Made by a program: the position numbers and the translations under genes. From Corynebacterium matruchotii (lineage in GTDB: Bacteria > Actinomycetota > Actinomycetes > Mycobacteriales > Mycobacteriaceae): DNA of 64,000 bases. A model generated the notes under the pieces. The model was given only the letters and a program-made list of their open reading frames with translations. It did not search any database and was not told the DNA's origin. Numbering within the stretch: the first letter of the stretch is position 1; each line of letters opens with the position of its first letter. Positions 30,722 through 38,878 of the stretch are shown here, piece by piece. The stretch lies in the NCBI RefSeq assembly GCF_011612265.2, contig NZ_CP050134.2:2480001-2544000 (forward strand), given 5' to 3'.

Positions 30722-30950
30722 ATGGGCCGTAAAAACCAACGCTATTCGTTCGACACGAAAATGGCAGACCAGCGGGGACGCGGGCCTCGACCCGCGCATG
30801 AGGAGGCCCACCAGCACCAACGCCGACACCAACGCCGAGACTGAGTTGGAGAGGCTCCGACGCGAAAACTACCGCCTGCGGATGGAAAGAGATGTTTTAA
30901 GAGCGCTCAAGGCCTTAAGGGAGAGCAAGCTCGACAGCAGCTGGGATTGA
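30722..30950 (+). pseudogene. IS3-family OrfA remnant
   Basis: A first frame starts MGRKNQRYSFDTKMADQ, the usual beginning of IS3-family OrfA proteins, but soon runs to a stop. A second frame covering 30684-30950 carries TELERLRRENYRLRMERDVLRALKAL, the leucine-zipper end of OrfA. The helix-turn-helix middle is missing and the frames differ, so this is a deleted, frameshifted leftover with no OrfB. It directly abuts array D on one side and the MMPL stop codon on the other. Confidence 0.6.
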
Positions 30951-33395
30951 TTACGGTTTGATGGCGGGGAATGAGTCGGTTTGGCCAGCTGGCTTCCAGT
31001 GGCGGCCGGTGCTGGCCACTTCGAAAGCATCTTCGATCTCTTGCTCCAGTTTGGCACCCTCAATATCCAGCTGGGGGAGGATCTTGTCCAGCCAGGCGGG
31101 CATCCACCAGGTGGCGTGACCACAGAGGAACATTGCCGCTGGGACGAAGGCCATGCGGATGAAGAAGGCGTCGAAAAGCACGCCGGCACCGAGGGCAAAC
31201 CCGAAAATCTTAATAAACGGAATGGGTTGGCCAATGAAGGCCACAAACACCGCAATCATAATCATGGCGGCGGCGGTCACCACGCGGGCGCCTTGGGCGA
31301 AGCCATGAATGATCGACGCCTCGGTGCCGTTGTAATTGCCTTCACCTTTGCCGTGCGCATGCGTGTAATGTTCCCGCATAGCAGAGACGAGAAACACCTG
31401 GTAGTCCATGGCTAAACCGAAACACACGCCGATGAGGAAGATCGGCATGAAGGCAATAATCGGGCCCGGAGTACCCACAACCCCCCACAGGCCCTTCTGC
31501 CAAAACAGCACCGTCACACCAAACGCCGCACCAACCGACAGGAGAAAGCCGATGCCGGCAATCAGCGGCACCAGAATACTGCGGAAAATAATGAGCAGCA
31601 GCACGATCGCCAAGCCCACCACGATGGAAAGGTACAGCGGCAACGCATCACTGAGCCGGTTCACCACGTCCTGCTGCACCGGCACCAGGCCGGTAATACC
31701 GGAATCCACCCCGGTGGCCGCTATCACTTCTTCTTCCTTGATGCGTAGCGAGGAAATCAGCTGGTTAGTGGCCGGATCAATGTTCGCCTTCTTCGAGGTG
31801 ATCGCTAGTTTCGCAGCCATGCCATCGTCCGACGCCCCAATCAGCTGAACGTGCTTCACGTCCTGAGTGTTGCCGAATTTGGAAATCACATACATGTATG
31901 TGGCAAATGCCGCCGCCCGCTTCCGGTCGAATTTTGCTGCTTCCGGGGAGCCCTCCGGCGGCTGTTGGAACCGAATCAGCGGCTGGAGCACTTCCGCGTC
32001 GGGGTTGACGGTGTGAGCATCAATCACGACCATGAATTGGGCGTCGGCACCTGGGCCGAAACCCTCATAGAGTATTTCGGCCTGTTTCCGCTGGGTGGTT
32101 TCTTTTGGGGACTGCCCGTCCGAAGGCAGGGACAGGTGCAGGTCGGCGGCGGGGATCGTCAACGAACCCAGGCCAAACACCACAACGGCCACGATCAGGG
32201 ACGGCATTTTGTGCACCAGTTTGACCCACCGCTCCCCCATCGGATTGGTGCGCGGCCGGTGGGTAATGAACTTGATTTCTCCCTTAAACACCCGCGGGCC
32301 CAATACCCCCAGGATGGCCGGCAATAGGGTGATGGAGATAGTCACGGCCATGGCCACGGTGAAGGCGGCCGCCAACCCCATGTAGGTGAGGAAGGTGATG
32401 TTGGCAACAAACAAGGCCACGAGGGCCACGATCACCGTCAGGCCGGCGAACACCACCGCCGACCCGGCGGTACCAATGGCGATGCCCACCGCTTCTTCCC
32501 GTTTCACCCGGGATAGCTCGTGTCGGTAGCGGAACAAGATAAACAAGGCGTAGTCGACGCCCACGGCCAACCCCAGCATCACCGCCAACACTGGGGTGAT
32601 GTTGTTCAATGCCACCAGCGAGGTGGCCAGGGTAATGGACAGGGAGCCGATGGCCACGCTCACCACGGCCACGATCAGCGGCATGCCCGCCGCCACCAGG
32701 GAGCCGAATGTGAAGATCAAAATGATGGCGGCCACTGCCAGGCCAATGATTTCGGAAGCTTCTTCCACCCGGATGGGATCACCGTAGCCGGCTCCGCCGG
32801 CTTCTACCTCCAGGCCTTCGGCCCGGCCCAGGTCCATGGCGTCCGCAATGACTTTGCGCTGCTCCGTGGTCACATCAGCGGGAATGGGCACATCCACGGA
32901 AAAGCTGGTGAACCCGATGCGCCCATCGGCGCTGACCAGGCTGAGGTTTTCGGCGTCTTTCCGGGCGTTTTCTTCCGGCAAACCTTTACTCGTGGAAGTT
33001 TCGATAATGAATTTTTGCAGCTCTGGGTTTTTCGTCACCGGATTGCCGAACCGCTGGCCCGGTATCAAACCGTCAAGATTGTCTTGAATATGTTTGATGA
33101 CTTTGTCGATGGCGGCGGAGTTTTTGGGGCTATCCAGCCGCTCCCCGGGCGGGGCTTTGAACGCGATAGTCACCCCGGCCTCAGCAACCGGGTTTTTCTC
33201 TTGGGGAAAGTTTTTCTGCAATAGGTGGGTTGCTTTTTGGGCCTTAGTGCCGCTGATAGTAAACACGTCGTTGTAGTGGGAGCCCAGAGCCAACGAGCCG
33301 CCGCCCAATGCGATCAGCACTATCAGCCAGGCTATAATCACAATCCATTTCGCTCGGTAGCAAAATCGCCCCAAGCGGTATAGCAGTTTCGCCAC
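30951..33395 (-). CDS. MMPL/RND-type membrane lipid transporter
   Basis: An 814-residue RND-superfamily protein of the MMPL group, which in Corynebacteriales exports mycolate-type or other envelope lipids. It has an N-terminal helix (IVIIAWLIVLIALGGGSLAL), a periplasmic domain (about 40-190), helices 2-6, a second periplasmic domain (about 400-560) and helices 7-12. The proton-relay Asp-Tyr pairs are visible in LAVGVDYALFILFRYRHEL (helix 4) and FGLAMDYQVFLVSAMREHY (helix 10). The C-terminus is short and cytoplasmic. It is monocistronic, downstream of tRNA-Ser(CGA) on the same strand. Which lipid it moves cannot be told. Confidence 0.9.
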   Translation of the reverse strand: MAKLLYRLGRFCYRAKWIVIIAWLIVLIALGGGSLALGSHYNDVFTISGTKAQKATHLLQKNFPQEKNPVAEAGVTIAFKAPPGERLDSPKNSAAIDKVIKHIQDNLDGLIPGQRFGNPVTKNPELQKFIIETSTSKGLPEENARKDAENLSLVSADGRIGFTSFSVDVPIPADVTTEQRKVIADAMDLGRAEGLEVEAGGAGYGDPIRVEEASEIIGLAVAAIILIFTFGSLVAAGMPLIVAVVSVAIGSLSITLATSLVALNNITPVLAVMLGLAVGVDYALFILFRYRHELSRVKREEAVGIAIGTAGSAVVFAGLTVIVALVALFVANITFLTYMGLAAAFTVAMAVTISITLLPAILGVLGPRVFKGEIKFITHRPRTNPMGERWVKLVHKMPSLIVAVVVFGLGSLTIPAADLHLSLPSDGQSPKETTQRKQAEILYEGFGPGADAQFMVVIDAHTVNPDAEVLQPLIRFQQPPEGSPEAAKFDRKRAAAFATYMYVISKFGNTQDVKHVQLIGASDDGMAAKLAITSKKANIDPATNQLISSLRIKEEEVIAATGVDSGITGLVPVQQDVVNRLSDALPLYLSIVVGLAIVLLLIIFRSILVPLIAGIGFLLSVGAAFGVTVLFWQKGLWGVVGTPGPIIAFMPIFLIGVCFGLAMDYQVFLVSAMREHYTHAHGKGEGNYNGTEASIIHGFAQGARVVTAAAMIMIAVFVAFIGQPIPFIKIFGFALGAGVLFDAFFIRMAFVPAAMFLCGHATWWMPAWLDKILPQLDIEGAKLEQEIEDAFEVASTGRHWKPAGQTDSFPAIKP

Positions 33396-33457
33396 GCTTT
33401 AGCCCTTTCCATAGAGATATTCACCTATGCTACAACTCACTATGGATGAAATCGCAA

Positions 33458-33487
33458 AACCCCGGTGCACTATTACGCACCGGGGTT
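33458..33487 (-). terminator. Terminator of tRNA-Ser(CGA)
   Basis: Perfect 11-bp inverted repeat AACCCCGGTGC / GCACCGGGGTT with an 8-base loop; on the minus strand the stem is followed by TTGCGATTTC. It lies 14 bases beyond the 3' end of the tRNA gene. Confidence 0.8.
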
Positions 33488-33500
33488 AGCCGTGATATGG

Positions 33501-33588
33501 CGGTGGCGGCGGGATTTGAACCCGCGGTTGGGGGTTACCCAACACTCGCTTTCGAGGCGAGCACCTTCGGCCGCTCGGACACGCCACC
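33501..33588 (-). tRNA. tRNA-Ser(CGA)
   Basis: Minus-strand type II tRNA: acceptor GGTGGCG/CGCCACC, anticodon loop containing CGA (CCTCGAAAG), a long variable arm and T-arm GCGGGTTCAAATCCCGC. CCA not encoded. Reads UCG. Confidence 0.95.
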
Positions 33589-33626
33589 GCGAAAAATCCT
33601 AGGGCATATTGGTGCTCTAACGCAAA

Positions 33627-33803
33627 TTACTTGTCGGAATCGTCCTTGAACGAGCCAACAACCTTATTTGCACCGTCCTTGACCGCGTCTGCCACGTCAG
33701 ACTTGACCTGATCGGCCTTGCCTTCGTCTTCGAGGCGCTCATTGCCGGTAACCTTACCTGCGGCTTCTTTAGCCTTGCCTTTAATTTCATCAAATGCGCC
33801 CAT
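33627..33803 (-). CDS. CsbD-family stress-response protein
   Basis: A 58-residue protein, MGAFDEIKGKAKEAAGKVTG then NERLEDEGKADQVKSD, a clear match to the CsbD family (KGK.KE..GK.TG.....EGK.....G). These small hydrophilic, charged proteins are abundant under general stress in many bacteria, molecular role unknown. A ribosome-binding site GAGGAGA precedes the ATG at 33803. It lies between tadA and tRNA-Ser on the minus strand. Confidence 0.9.
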   Translation of the reverse strand: MGAFDEIKGKAKEAAGKVTGNERLEDEGKADQVKSDVADAVKDGANKVVGSFKDDSDK

Positions 33804-33887
33804 GTGTGTCTCCTCACAATGCGGTCGGGGGTAATACCGTGTCCATCCTACTCAAATCCCACATTAATGTCACGGATAATCAAAAAT

Positions 33888-34364
33888 TTATCGACATTCC
33901 TGAAAAAATACCCCCAGTTGTGCAGCGCATTCGTCTGCAAGGACCCCTCCAATTACCTGCGGTTGGTACAAAACCTGTGGGTCGCGCACCACATCGAAGA
34001 CTGAGCCGCAGGCCCCCATTTTGGGTTCGTAGGCGCCGAAAATAATGGTGCCGATCCGCGCCGCCACCAGGGCTCCAGCGCACATGCAGCAGGGCTCCAG
34101 GGTGACGGCGATGGTGCAGTCGGTGAGACGCCAGCCGTCGTGAAAGTTCCGCACCGCCTCCCGGATGGCGATGATTTCCGCATGGGCGGTAGGGTCGCCG
34201 TCCGCTTCTCGACGATTACTTCCCCGACCAATCACATTCCCATCCGGGTCGAAGATCACCGCCCCCACTGGGACGTCGCCAAGCGGGGTGGGAACCGCCA
34301 ACGCGTGACGCATTTTTGCTTCGGCCGCCACCCGGAAGCCTGGGCGTCGCAAAGCGGGGCACAT
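33888..34364 (-). CDS. tadA: tRNA-specific adenosine deaminase
   Basis: Deaminates wobble A34 to inosine in tRNA-Arg(ACG), of which two gene copies occur in this window. The 158-residue cytidine-deaminase fold has the zinc motif HAE (TAHAEIIAIREA, about residue 61), PCCMCAGAL (about 91-99) and FGAYEPKMGACGSVFDV. The ATG overlaps nothing but directly abuts the stop codon of the upstream gene (TAAATG), showing translational coupling. A Met further in (AKMRHALAV) is a possible alternative start. Confidence 0.94.
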   Translation of the reverse strand: MCPALRRPGFRVAAEAKMRHALAVPTPLGDVPVGAVIFDPDGNVIGRGSNRREADGDPTAHAEIIAIREAVRNFHDGWRLTDCTIAVTLEPCCMCAGALVAARIGTIIFGAYEPKMGACGSVFDVVRDPQVLYQPQVIGGVLADECAAQLGVFFQECR

Positions 34365-34838
34365 TTAGCCCACGGCCTTCGCCAGGGCGTCGTCGAATCC
34401 TAGTTCTTCCGCAATCCGCTGCAGCTGCTCCGACGCCCACCACTCGGACTCGTCCACGATCACGCTAAGCACCTGCTCGCTCAGGCCAACATCGACCAGA
34501 ATGTCGAAATCGCCCTCAGGCCACCCTTCGGTGTCGGCGAAATCTTCCTCCGCAATGTCCGGCACCTCAACGTCTAATTCCTCTAAAATGCTCGCGGCAA
34601 AATCATCCACCGCCCCCATGGACGCGTCCGATAGGAATAATCGCACGCCACTGGGGGTAGGTCGCACAATAACAAAATATTCGTCATCCACGCATAACAA
34701 TGCAAAAGCCGCGGACTCCGCGCGCAAACTACGCACCGCTCCTACTGCGGTATCCACGGTGGAAAAATCATCATGAAAGGTGCTGACATCCCAGCTAGAA
34801 CCAAGACGGGCCACGGTTACTGCAAAATTACGTTCCAT
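34365..34838 (-). CDS. tRNA adenosine deaminase-associated protein
   Basis: A 157-residue acidic protein starting MERNFAVTVARLGSSWDVST, of an actinobacterial family regularly found directly upstream of tadA. It is Asp/Glu-rich (EELDVEVPDIAEEDFADTEGWPEGDFDILVDVG) and ends with a helical region LQRIAEELGFDDALAKAVG. Its function has not been established; tight coupling to tadA suggests a helper or partner. It is divergent from tyrA across a 38-bp gap. Confidence 0.85.
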   Translation of the reverse strand: MERNFAVTVARLGSSWDVSTFHDDFSTVDTAVGAVRSLRAESAAFALLCVDDEYFVIVRPTPSGVRLFLSDASMGAVDDFAASILEELDVEVPDIAEEDFADTEGWPEGDFDILVDVGLSEQVLSVIVDESEWWASEQLQRIAEELGFDDALAKAVG

Positions 34839-34876
34839 ATCGAATAACCGTAGTCGTTCTGTGTCACACTTGTCAG

Positions 34877-35935
34877 GTGAGTATTAATGAAATTTCCCGC
34901 CCCATTTGCATCCTCGGCCTCGGCCTCATCGGCGGTTCTCTGCTGCGCGCCCTCGCCCAAGCGAGCCAGATGGACTCTGGACGGGACAACCAACACGATC
35001 AGGGCGACCTGGTTGTCTACGGGTATAACCGTTCCCCTTCCGCAGCCAGCACCGCCAGAAACGATGGGTACGACGTCAGCAATGACCTTATTGAAACCCT
35101 GCAACGCGCCGAAATCGACAAGGCACTCATTGTCTTGGCGACCCCCATGCCCGCTATCGCCGGCCTGCTCGACGTCATTTCCGAGCATGCTCCCTCCTGC
35201 GGTTTCACCGATGTTGTGAGTGTGAAAGGCGAGGTGTACAAGCTGGTTCAGGAATACGGCATGGCGGACCGGTATGTGGGCGGTCACCCCATGGCCGGCA
35301 CCGCGCACTCCGGCTGGTCCGCATCCCGCGCCGACCTGTTCCGCCGCGCCGTGTGGGTGGTCACGTTCGACCATGCGATCGACGCCGACCCCAGCCGCGA
35401 CTGGCTTCGACTCTGGGTGGATGTGGTGCACATGGCCAGCAAGGTTGGTGCTGAGGTCATCCCCGCCCGGGTTCGCCAACACGATGCCGCGGTCGCCCGG
35501 GTCAGCCACCTCCCCCACCTGTTGGCGGAGACCCTGGCCATTGTTGGCGATAATGGTGGCGCCTTGTCATTGTCACTGGCAGCAGGCAGTTTCCGCGACG
35601 GCACTCGGGTGGCTGGCACCGCGCCGAACCTGGTGCGGGCAATGTGCGAAACCAACCATGTGGCTCTCCTCGATGCGCTGGATGAGGCGCTAAGCTTGCT
35701 GAACGACGCCCGGGATCATCTCCTCATGGAGGATCCCTCGCTCGCGGACCTCGTGGACAACGGCTATCGCTCACGTATTCGATTCGAGGCTAGGTCAGGG
35801 TTGAATAAGGAGCAGTCGGTGAGCCCGACACATATTTCGAATCGGCCGGTGTTTCGGCTGCATCCGGGTGGCCCGCAGTGGGTGAATCAGCTGATCCAGG
35901 CGGAAAACACGGGGGCCCGCATCGAGGTGGTGTAG
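34877..35935 (+). CDS. tyrA: Prephenate dehydrogenase
   Basis: Oxidative decarboxylation of prephenate (or arogenate) in tyrosine synthesis. The 352 residues contain the NAD(P)-binding ICILGLGLIGGSLLRAL (about 11-27), VVSVKGEVY, the substrate signature GGHPMAGTAHSGW (about 134-146) and a C-terminal helical dimer domain. Start is GTG 34877 (VSINEISRP); there is no clear Shine-Dalgarno. Whether prephenate or arogenate is used cannot be decided from sequence. Divergent from the tadA pair. Confidence 0.92.
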   Translation: MSINEISRPICILGLGLIGGSLLRALAQASQMDSGRDNQHDQGDLVVYGYNRSPSAASTARNDGYDVSNDLIETLQRAEIDKALIVLATPMPAIAGLLDVISEHAPSCGFTDVVSVKGEVYKLVQEYGMADRYVGGHPMAGTAHSGWSASRADLFRRAVWVVTFDHAIDADPSRDWLRLWVDVVHMASKVGAEVIPARVRQHDAAVARVSHLPHLLAETLAIVGDNGGALSLSLAAGSFRDGTRVAGTAPNLVRAMCETNHVALLDALDEALSLLNDARDHLLMEDPSLADLVDNGYRSRIRFEARSGLNKEQSVSPTHISNRPVFRLHPGGPQWVNQLIQAENTGARIEVV

Positions 35936-36062
35936 GCGCGGGCACTGCTGTGGTGCTGGACTGGTGCCGGGTGCTGCGGGGCTGGACCTGCGTTGGGTCA
36001 CCGCCGAGTCGGCACCGCCGCCGGGGTGAGCACGGGCACCGCCGCCGAGCACCCAGCCACCC

Positions 36063-37136
36063 TCACCCGAACAGGTCGCGGGGATCCCCCAGGTAGGCGT
36101 TGACATCAATGGCGTGACCGGCAACCGTGGCCTCGGAGGAGAACTGCCACAGGTCAACAAGCAGCCCGCCGTAGCTGCGCCACCCGCCGGTGCCGGCACG
36201 TTGGTAAATGGCGGAGGCGTATCCCTGCTGGGGTTCGACATAGTGGGAGGACCACAGGGGCGGCAGGCCAGTGTCAGCAAGATCGGGGCTGCCGACCTGC
36301 TGCCAATACCAGCGGGGCAGGTAGGTGAGGATGACCCGGTAGCCTCGGCTGGTGAACTCGTCGTGGATGGCCCGCCAATGGTTTGGGTCTGTGCCGGAGC
36401 CCGACTCGATATCGAGGCAGATGGGTACGCTCATGTCACCGGCGGCGGCCCGAACGACATTATCGAGGGCATCGACGTGTTCCTGCGGACTGGTTTCCGA
36501 ACGTACGTACGCATAGGCAGCGGTGTGGAGCCCGGCCTCCCGGGCTGCGGAATAGTGCTGTTGGAAGCAGGGATCTAGCCAGGTTCCCTCCGTGGCCTTA
36601 AGGATGGCAAATTCGAATCCTTCTTCGGCTATGGTCTTCAGGTTGATGTCCGGCTGGTGGTTGGAGAGGTCCACACCGTAGCAGATTGGCGGGTTACTTT
36701 GCGCGGGGGTCGGCGCGGGGGCGTCGTCAAGCCAAGCAACAGGGTCGATTTGCGAGCCGGGCTGCCACACAAATGGGTGTACTTGGAAGTGCAGGTGGGG
36801 CGCGGTGCCGCCGTTGGTGTTAGGGTCGGGGTTGATGCGGGCGATGCGTTGGCCGGCGCGCACCCACTCGCCTTCCGCAACTTCGGCGATGATGCTGCCG
36901 TAGACGGTGGTGCCGCTGCCTGCCGCGGTGGGATGGTCGATCACAATCCAGCCTGCGGGCGCGGGTCCGCCGAATCCTTGCGCGGCACCGGCGTGGGTTA
37001 CGAGCCCGGCCTGAGCTGCGAAAACAGGTTGGTCGCCGGAGCCGCCGTCTCTACCGAAGTCCACGCCCGGGTGGCCCGTGGCGAATTCGCTGGTGATGTG
37101 GCAGTCGTCTGATATTGGTTTGAAACGCTGAACCAT
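36063..37136 (-). CDS. M23 peptidase-GH25 muramidase fusion, endolysin-like
   Basis: A 357-residue two-domain wall hydrolase. Residues about 1-135 are an M23 zinc endopeptidase: GHPGVDFGRDGG supplies the first His and Asp, and HLHFQVHPFVW the later His residues. After a Pro/Ala linker (DDAPAPTPAQSNPP), residues about 152-357 are a GH25 lysozyme: CYGVDLSNHQPDINLKTIAEEGFEFAILKATEGTWLDPCF, ICLDIESGSGTDP and the final LWQFSS. No signal peptide is present, so secretion would need a holin-like or other route, as for phage endolysins; a holin-family gene lies 7 kb away but in another operon. No other phage genes are nearby. Confidence 0.85.
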   Translation of the reverse strand: MVQRFKPISDDCHITSEFATGHPGVDFGRDGGSGDQPVFAAQAGLVTHAGAAQGFGGPAPAGWIVIDHPTAAGSGTTVYGSIIAEVAEGEWVRAGQRIARINPDPNTNGGTAPHLHFQVHPFVWQPGSQIDPVAWLDDAPAPTPAQSNPPICYGVDLSNHQPDINLKTIAEEGFEFAILKATEGTWLDPCFQQHYSAAREAGLHTAAYAYVRSETSPQEHVDALDNVVRAAAGDMSVPICLDIESGSGTDPNHWRAIHDEFTSRGYRVILTYLPRWYWQQVGSPDLADTGLPPLWSSHYVEPQQGYASAIYQRAGTGGWRSYGGLLVDLWQFSSEATVAGHAIDVNAYLGDPRDLFG

Positions 37137-37204
37137 ACCATATTATATCTTCGCTTTACGACGCCCTCCCGGCCCCAACCATCATCACGGAAAAGGAGAA
37201 ACTT

Positions 37205-37594
37205 ATGACGAATCAGCAACCACCCCAACAACCACAAGACTTTCCACAATACCAATACCAACAACCTCAACCACAGGAATACGCACAACAACCACAACCC
37301 CAACCCCAGGAATACACACAACAACCCCCGACGTCGCCTGCGCAACCGTCATTTTTTCAGGTACCAGCGTCGGTGTCTTTTAATAGGCAGCAAATCATTG
37401 CCAAGGTGATTGCGGGCTTGGGCATTGCGGTTTTCATTGTCAGCCTGCTGGGGTTTCTCGCCACCCGTGGAGACTTCGGGCCTGACGACATCATCGACTT
37501 CATGATCTCCGGAATCTCGCTGGTCATTGTTGTTCTTGCCTGCATTTGGAATGCACTAGCAACCATCGGCAAACACATTGTGAAGACTGAATAA
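37205..37594 (+). CDS. Small Pro/Gln-rich membrane protein
   Basis: A 129-residue protein. The first 55 residues are a low-complexity tract of Pro, Gln and Tyr (PQQPQDFPQYQYQQPQPQEY and repeats), probably cytoplasmic. Two membrane helices follow: IAKVIAGLGIAVFIVSLLGFL (about 73-93) and DFMISGISLVIVVLACIWNALATI (about 103-126). A Shine-Dalgarno AAGGAGAA lies 5 bases before the ATG. It is divergent from the M23-GH25 gene. No family recognised; such PQ-rich tails occur in several corynebacterial envelope proteins. Confidence 0.8.
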   Translation: MTNQQPPQQPQDFPQYQYQQPQPQEYAQQPQPQPQEYTQQPPTSPAQPSFFQVPASVSFNRQQIIAKVIAGLGIAVFIVSLLGFLATRGDFGPDDIIDFMISGISLVIVVLACIWNALATIGKHIVKTE

Positions 37595-37611
37595 TAGGCT
37601 GCAAACACGGT

Positions 37612-37648
37612 AAAACCCCAGTCGACACGCGCTGCTCACTGGGGTTTT
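37612..37648. terminator. Bidirectional terminator
   Basis: AAAACCCCAGT (37612-37622) pairs with ACTGGGGTTTT (37638-37648). It can end the small membrane protein gene on the plus strand and tRNA-Arg on the minus strand, with T or A runs on both sides. Confidence 0.85.
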
Positions 37649-37654
37649 CCTTTG

Positions 37655-37727
37655 TGCGCCCGGAGGGATTCGAACCCCCAACCTTCTGATCCGTAGTCAG
37701 ATGCTCTATCCGTTGAGCTACGGGCGC
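37655..37727 (-). tRNA. tRNA-Arg(ACG), copy 1
   Basis: Minus-strand tRNA with acceptor GCGCCCG/CGGGCGC, D-arm GTAGCTCAACGGATAGAGC, anticodon loop CTACGGA (anticodon ACG) and T-arm GGGGGTTCGAATCCC. TadA at 33888 is expected to convert A34 to inosine. Identical in sequence to the gene at 42787. Confidence 0.97.
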
Positions 37728-37880
37728 GTGATGAAATTTTCATTGCGATTGAATGTTACACCGCTACCACCAATCAGCCAAATTACCTGGTTACAACCTT
37801 TGCGCCCAGAGCAACCACAATTCCGGTAATCCAGGTGGGAGCGGCCCCCACCACCAGTCAGCACCACACCACGCCAAACC

Positions 37881-38736
37881 GGCAGCAGACTTGATAAGCA
37901 TGGTCTTTGAGATTTGTCACCCTAAACCTGCTGAGACCAACACACCCAATCGGGAAAAACCATGCTTAGAACATGTGCAGCAGTCAGGCGCACAGACGGT
38001 CCAGTACCAGCACATGTTCTAAGCTTGGACTTCTATTGACAACAGTTCAAACCTGTAGGCACCGACATGCCTCCAGAATGAAAACCATGCTTAGATAACC
38101 TGCTGCCCTAAAGTACCGTACGCAGCACACCCGCTAAGCATGGTCTTTCGAATCCACTGTTCCAAATCCCCTGGAGCCAAAGCATCTGCCAGAGAAAGAC
38201 CATGCTTAGAATATGTGCAGCCCCGCCTGAGGTTATCGGCAGCACTTTTCCCAAGCTTGGTTTCGTTCAAGAAACGGATTCCCTGGGGCATCTAAAGAGG
38301 ATTTTGCGGCTTAGCACTTGCGCCATCAAACGGAATGGATAAGGCTTCATGTCTGATAAGCATGGTCTTTGAGATTTGTCGCCCCAAATCCACTGGGACC
38401 CACACACCCATCCGGGAAAGACCATGCTTAGACAATCTGCTGCTCTCACGGTTCTGGCAGCCCAGCCCGGAATATCTGCCACACAACAAAGCAGCAAACC
38501 TGATAAGCATGGTTTCCATTTTGGCGGCCTGATATCTCCTGGAAATCCATCCAACCATAGCCAAACACCATGCTTATCTAACCTGCTACCCAGCCATTAT
38601 GGGTTTTAGGCCAGGTTCCTCCCCTATCAATAAAAACAGCACACCCACTAAGCATGGTCTTTCAGATCCACCGCCCCAAATTCCCAGGAGCCGACACGCC
38701 CTCAGGATGGAAACCATGCTTAGAACATGTGCAGCC
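37881..38736. repeat. Repeat array E: seven dyad-symmetric units
   Basis: The largest array, between tRNA-Arg copy 1 and the dehydrogenase gene. Units, core to core: 37894-37969, 38019-38094, 38134-38209, 38251-38314 (decayed), 38356-38431, 38503-38577 and 38648-38723. Core distances are 66, 66, 66, 54, 66, 65 and 66; distances between units 59, 49, 51, 51, 81 and 80. CCWGG is exactly central in units 3, 6 and 7. Some left cores read AAGCTTGG instead of AAGCATGG. The flanking 37728-37880 and 38737-38812 hold no gene. Confidence 0.9.
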
Positions 38737-38812
38737 CTGCCCCGCTCCAGCCCCACCAACCACGCGGCCACCCAAACCCCTGGCCAGACCCCTGAACAGC
38801 GGAAACAGCGGG

Positions 38813-38850
38813 AAGCCCCGGGCTCAGCGCGTAGCGTGGGCCCGGGGCTT
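38813..38850 (-). terminator. Hairpin after the dehydrogenase gene
   Basis: AAGCCCCGGGC pairs with GCCCGGGGCTT around an inner stem GCGC/GCGT, 29 bases downstream of the dehydrogenase stop codon (minus strand). The stem is strong but lacks a T-run, so termination is likely, not certain. Confidence 0.65.
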
Positions 38851-38878
38851 CTCCATCGTAGCGTCGTCGTAAAGCGGA

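Noticed and set aside
33446..33649. Open frame across tRNA-Ser(CGA)
   Set aside because: It translates tRNA sequence (the AGFEPA-type artefact seen over many tRNA genes) and has no ribosome-binding site.
37881..38736. Integron attC cassette array
   Set aside because: No GTTRRRY/RYYYAAC core sites, no integrase, and no ORFs between the elements.
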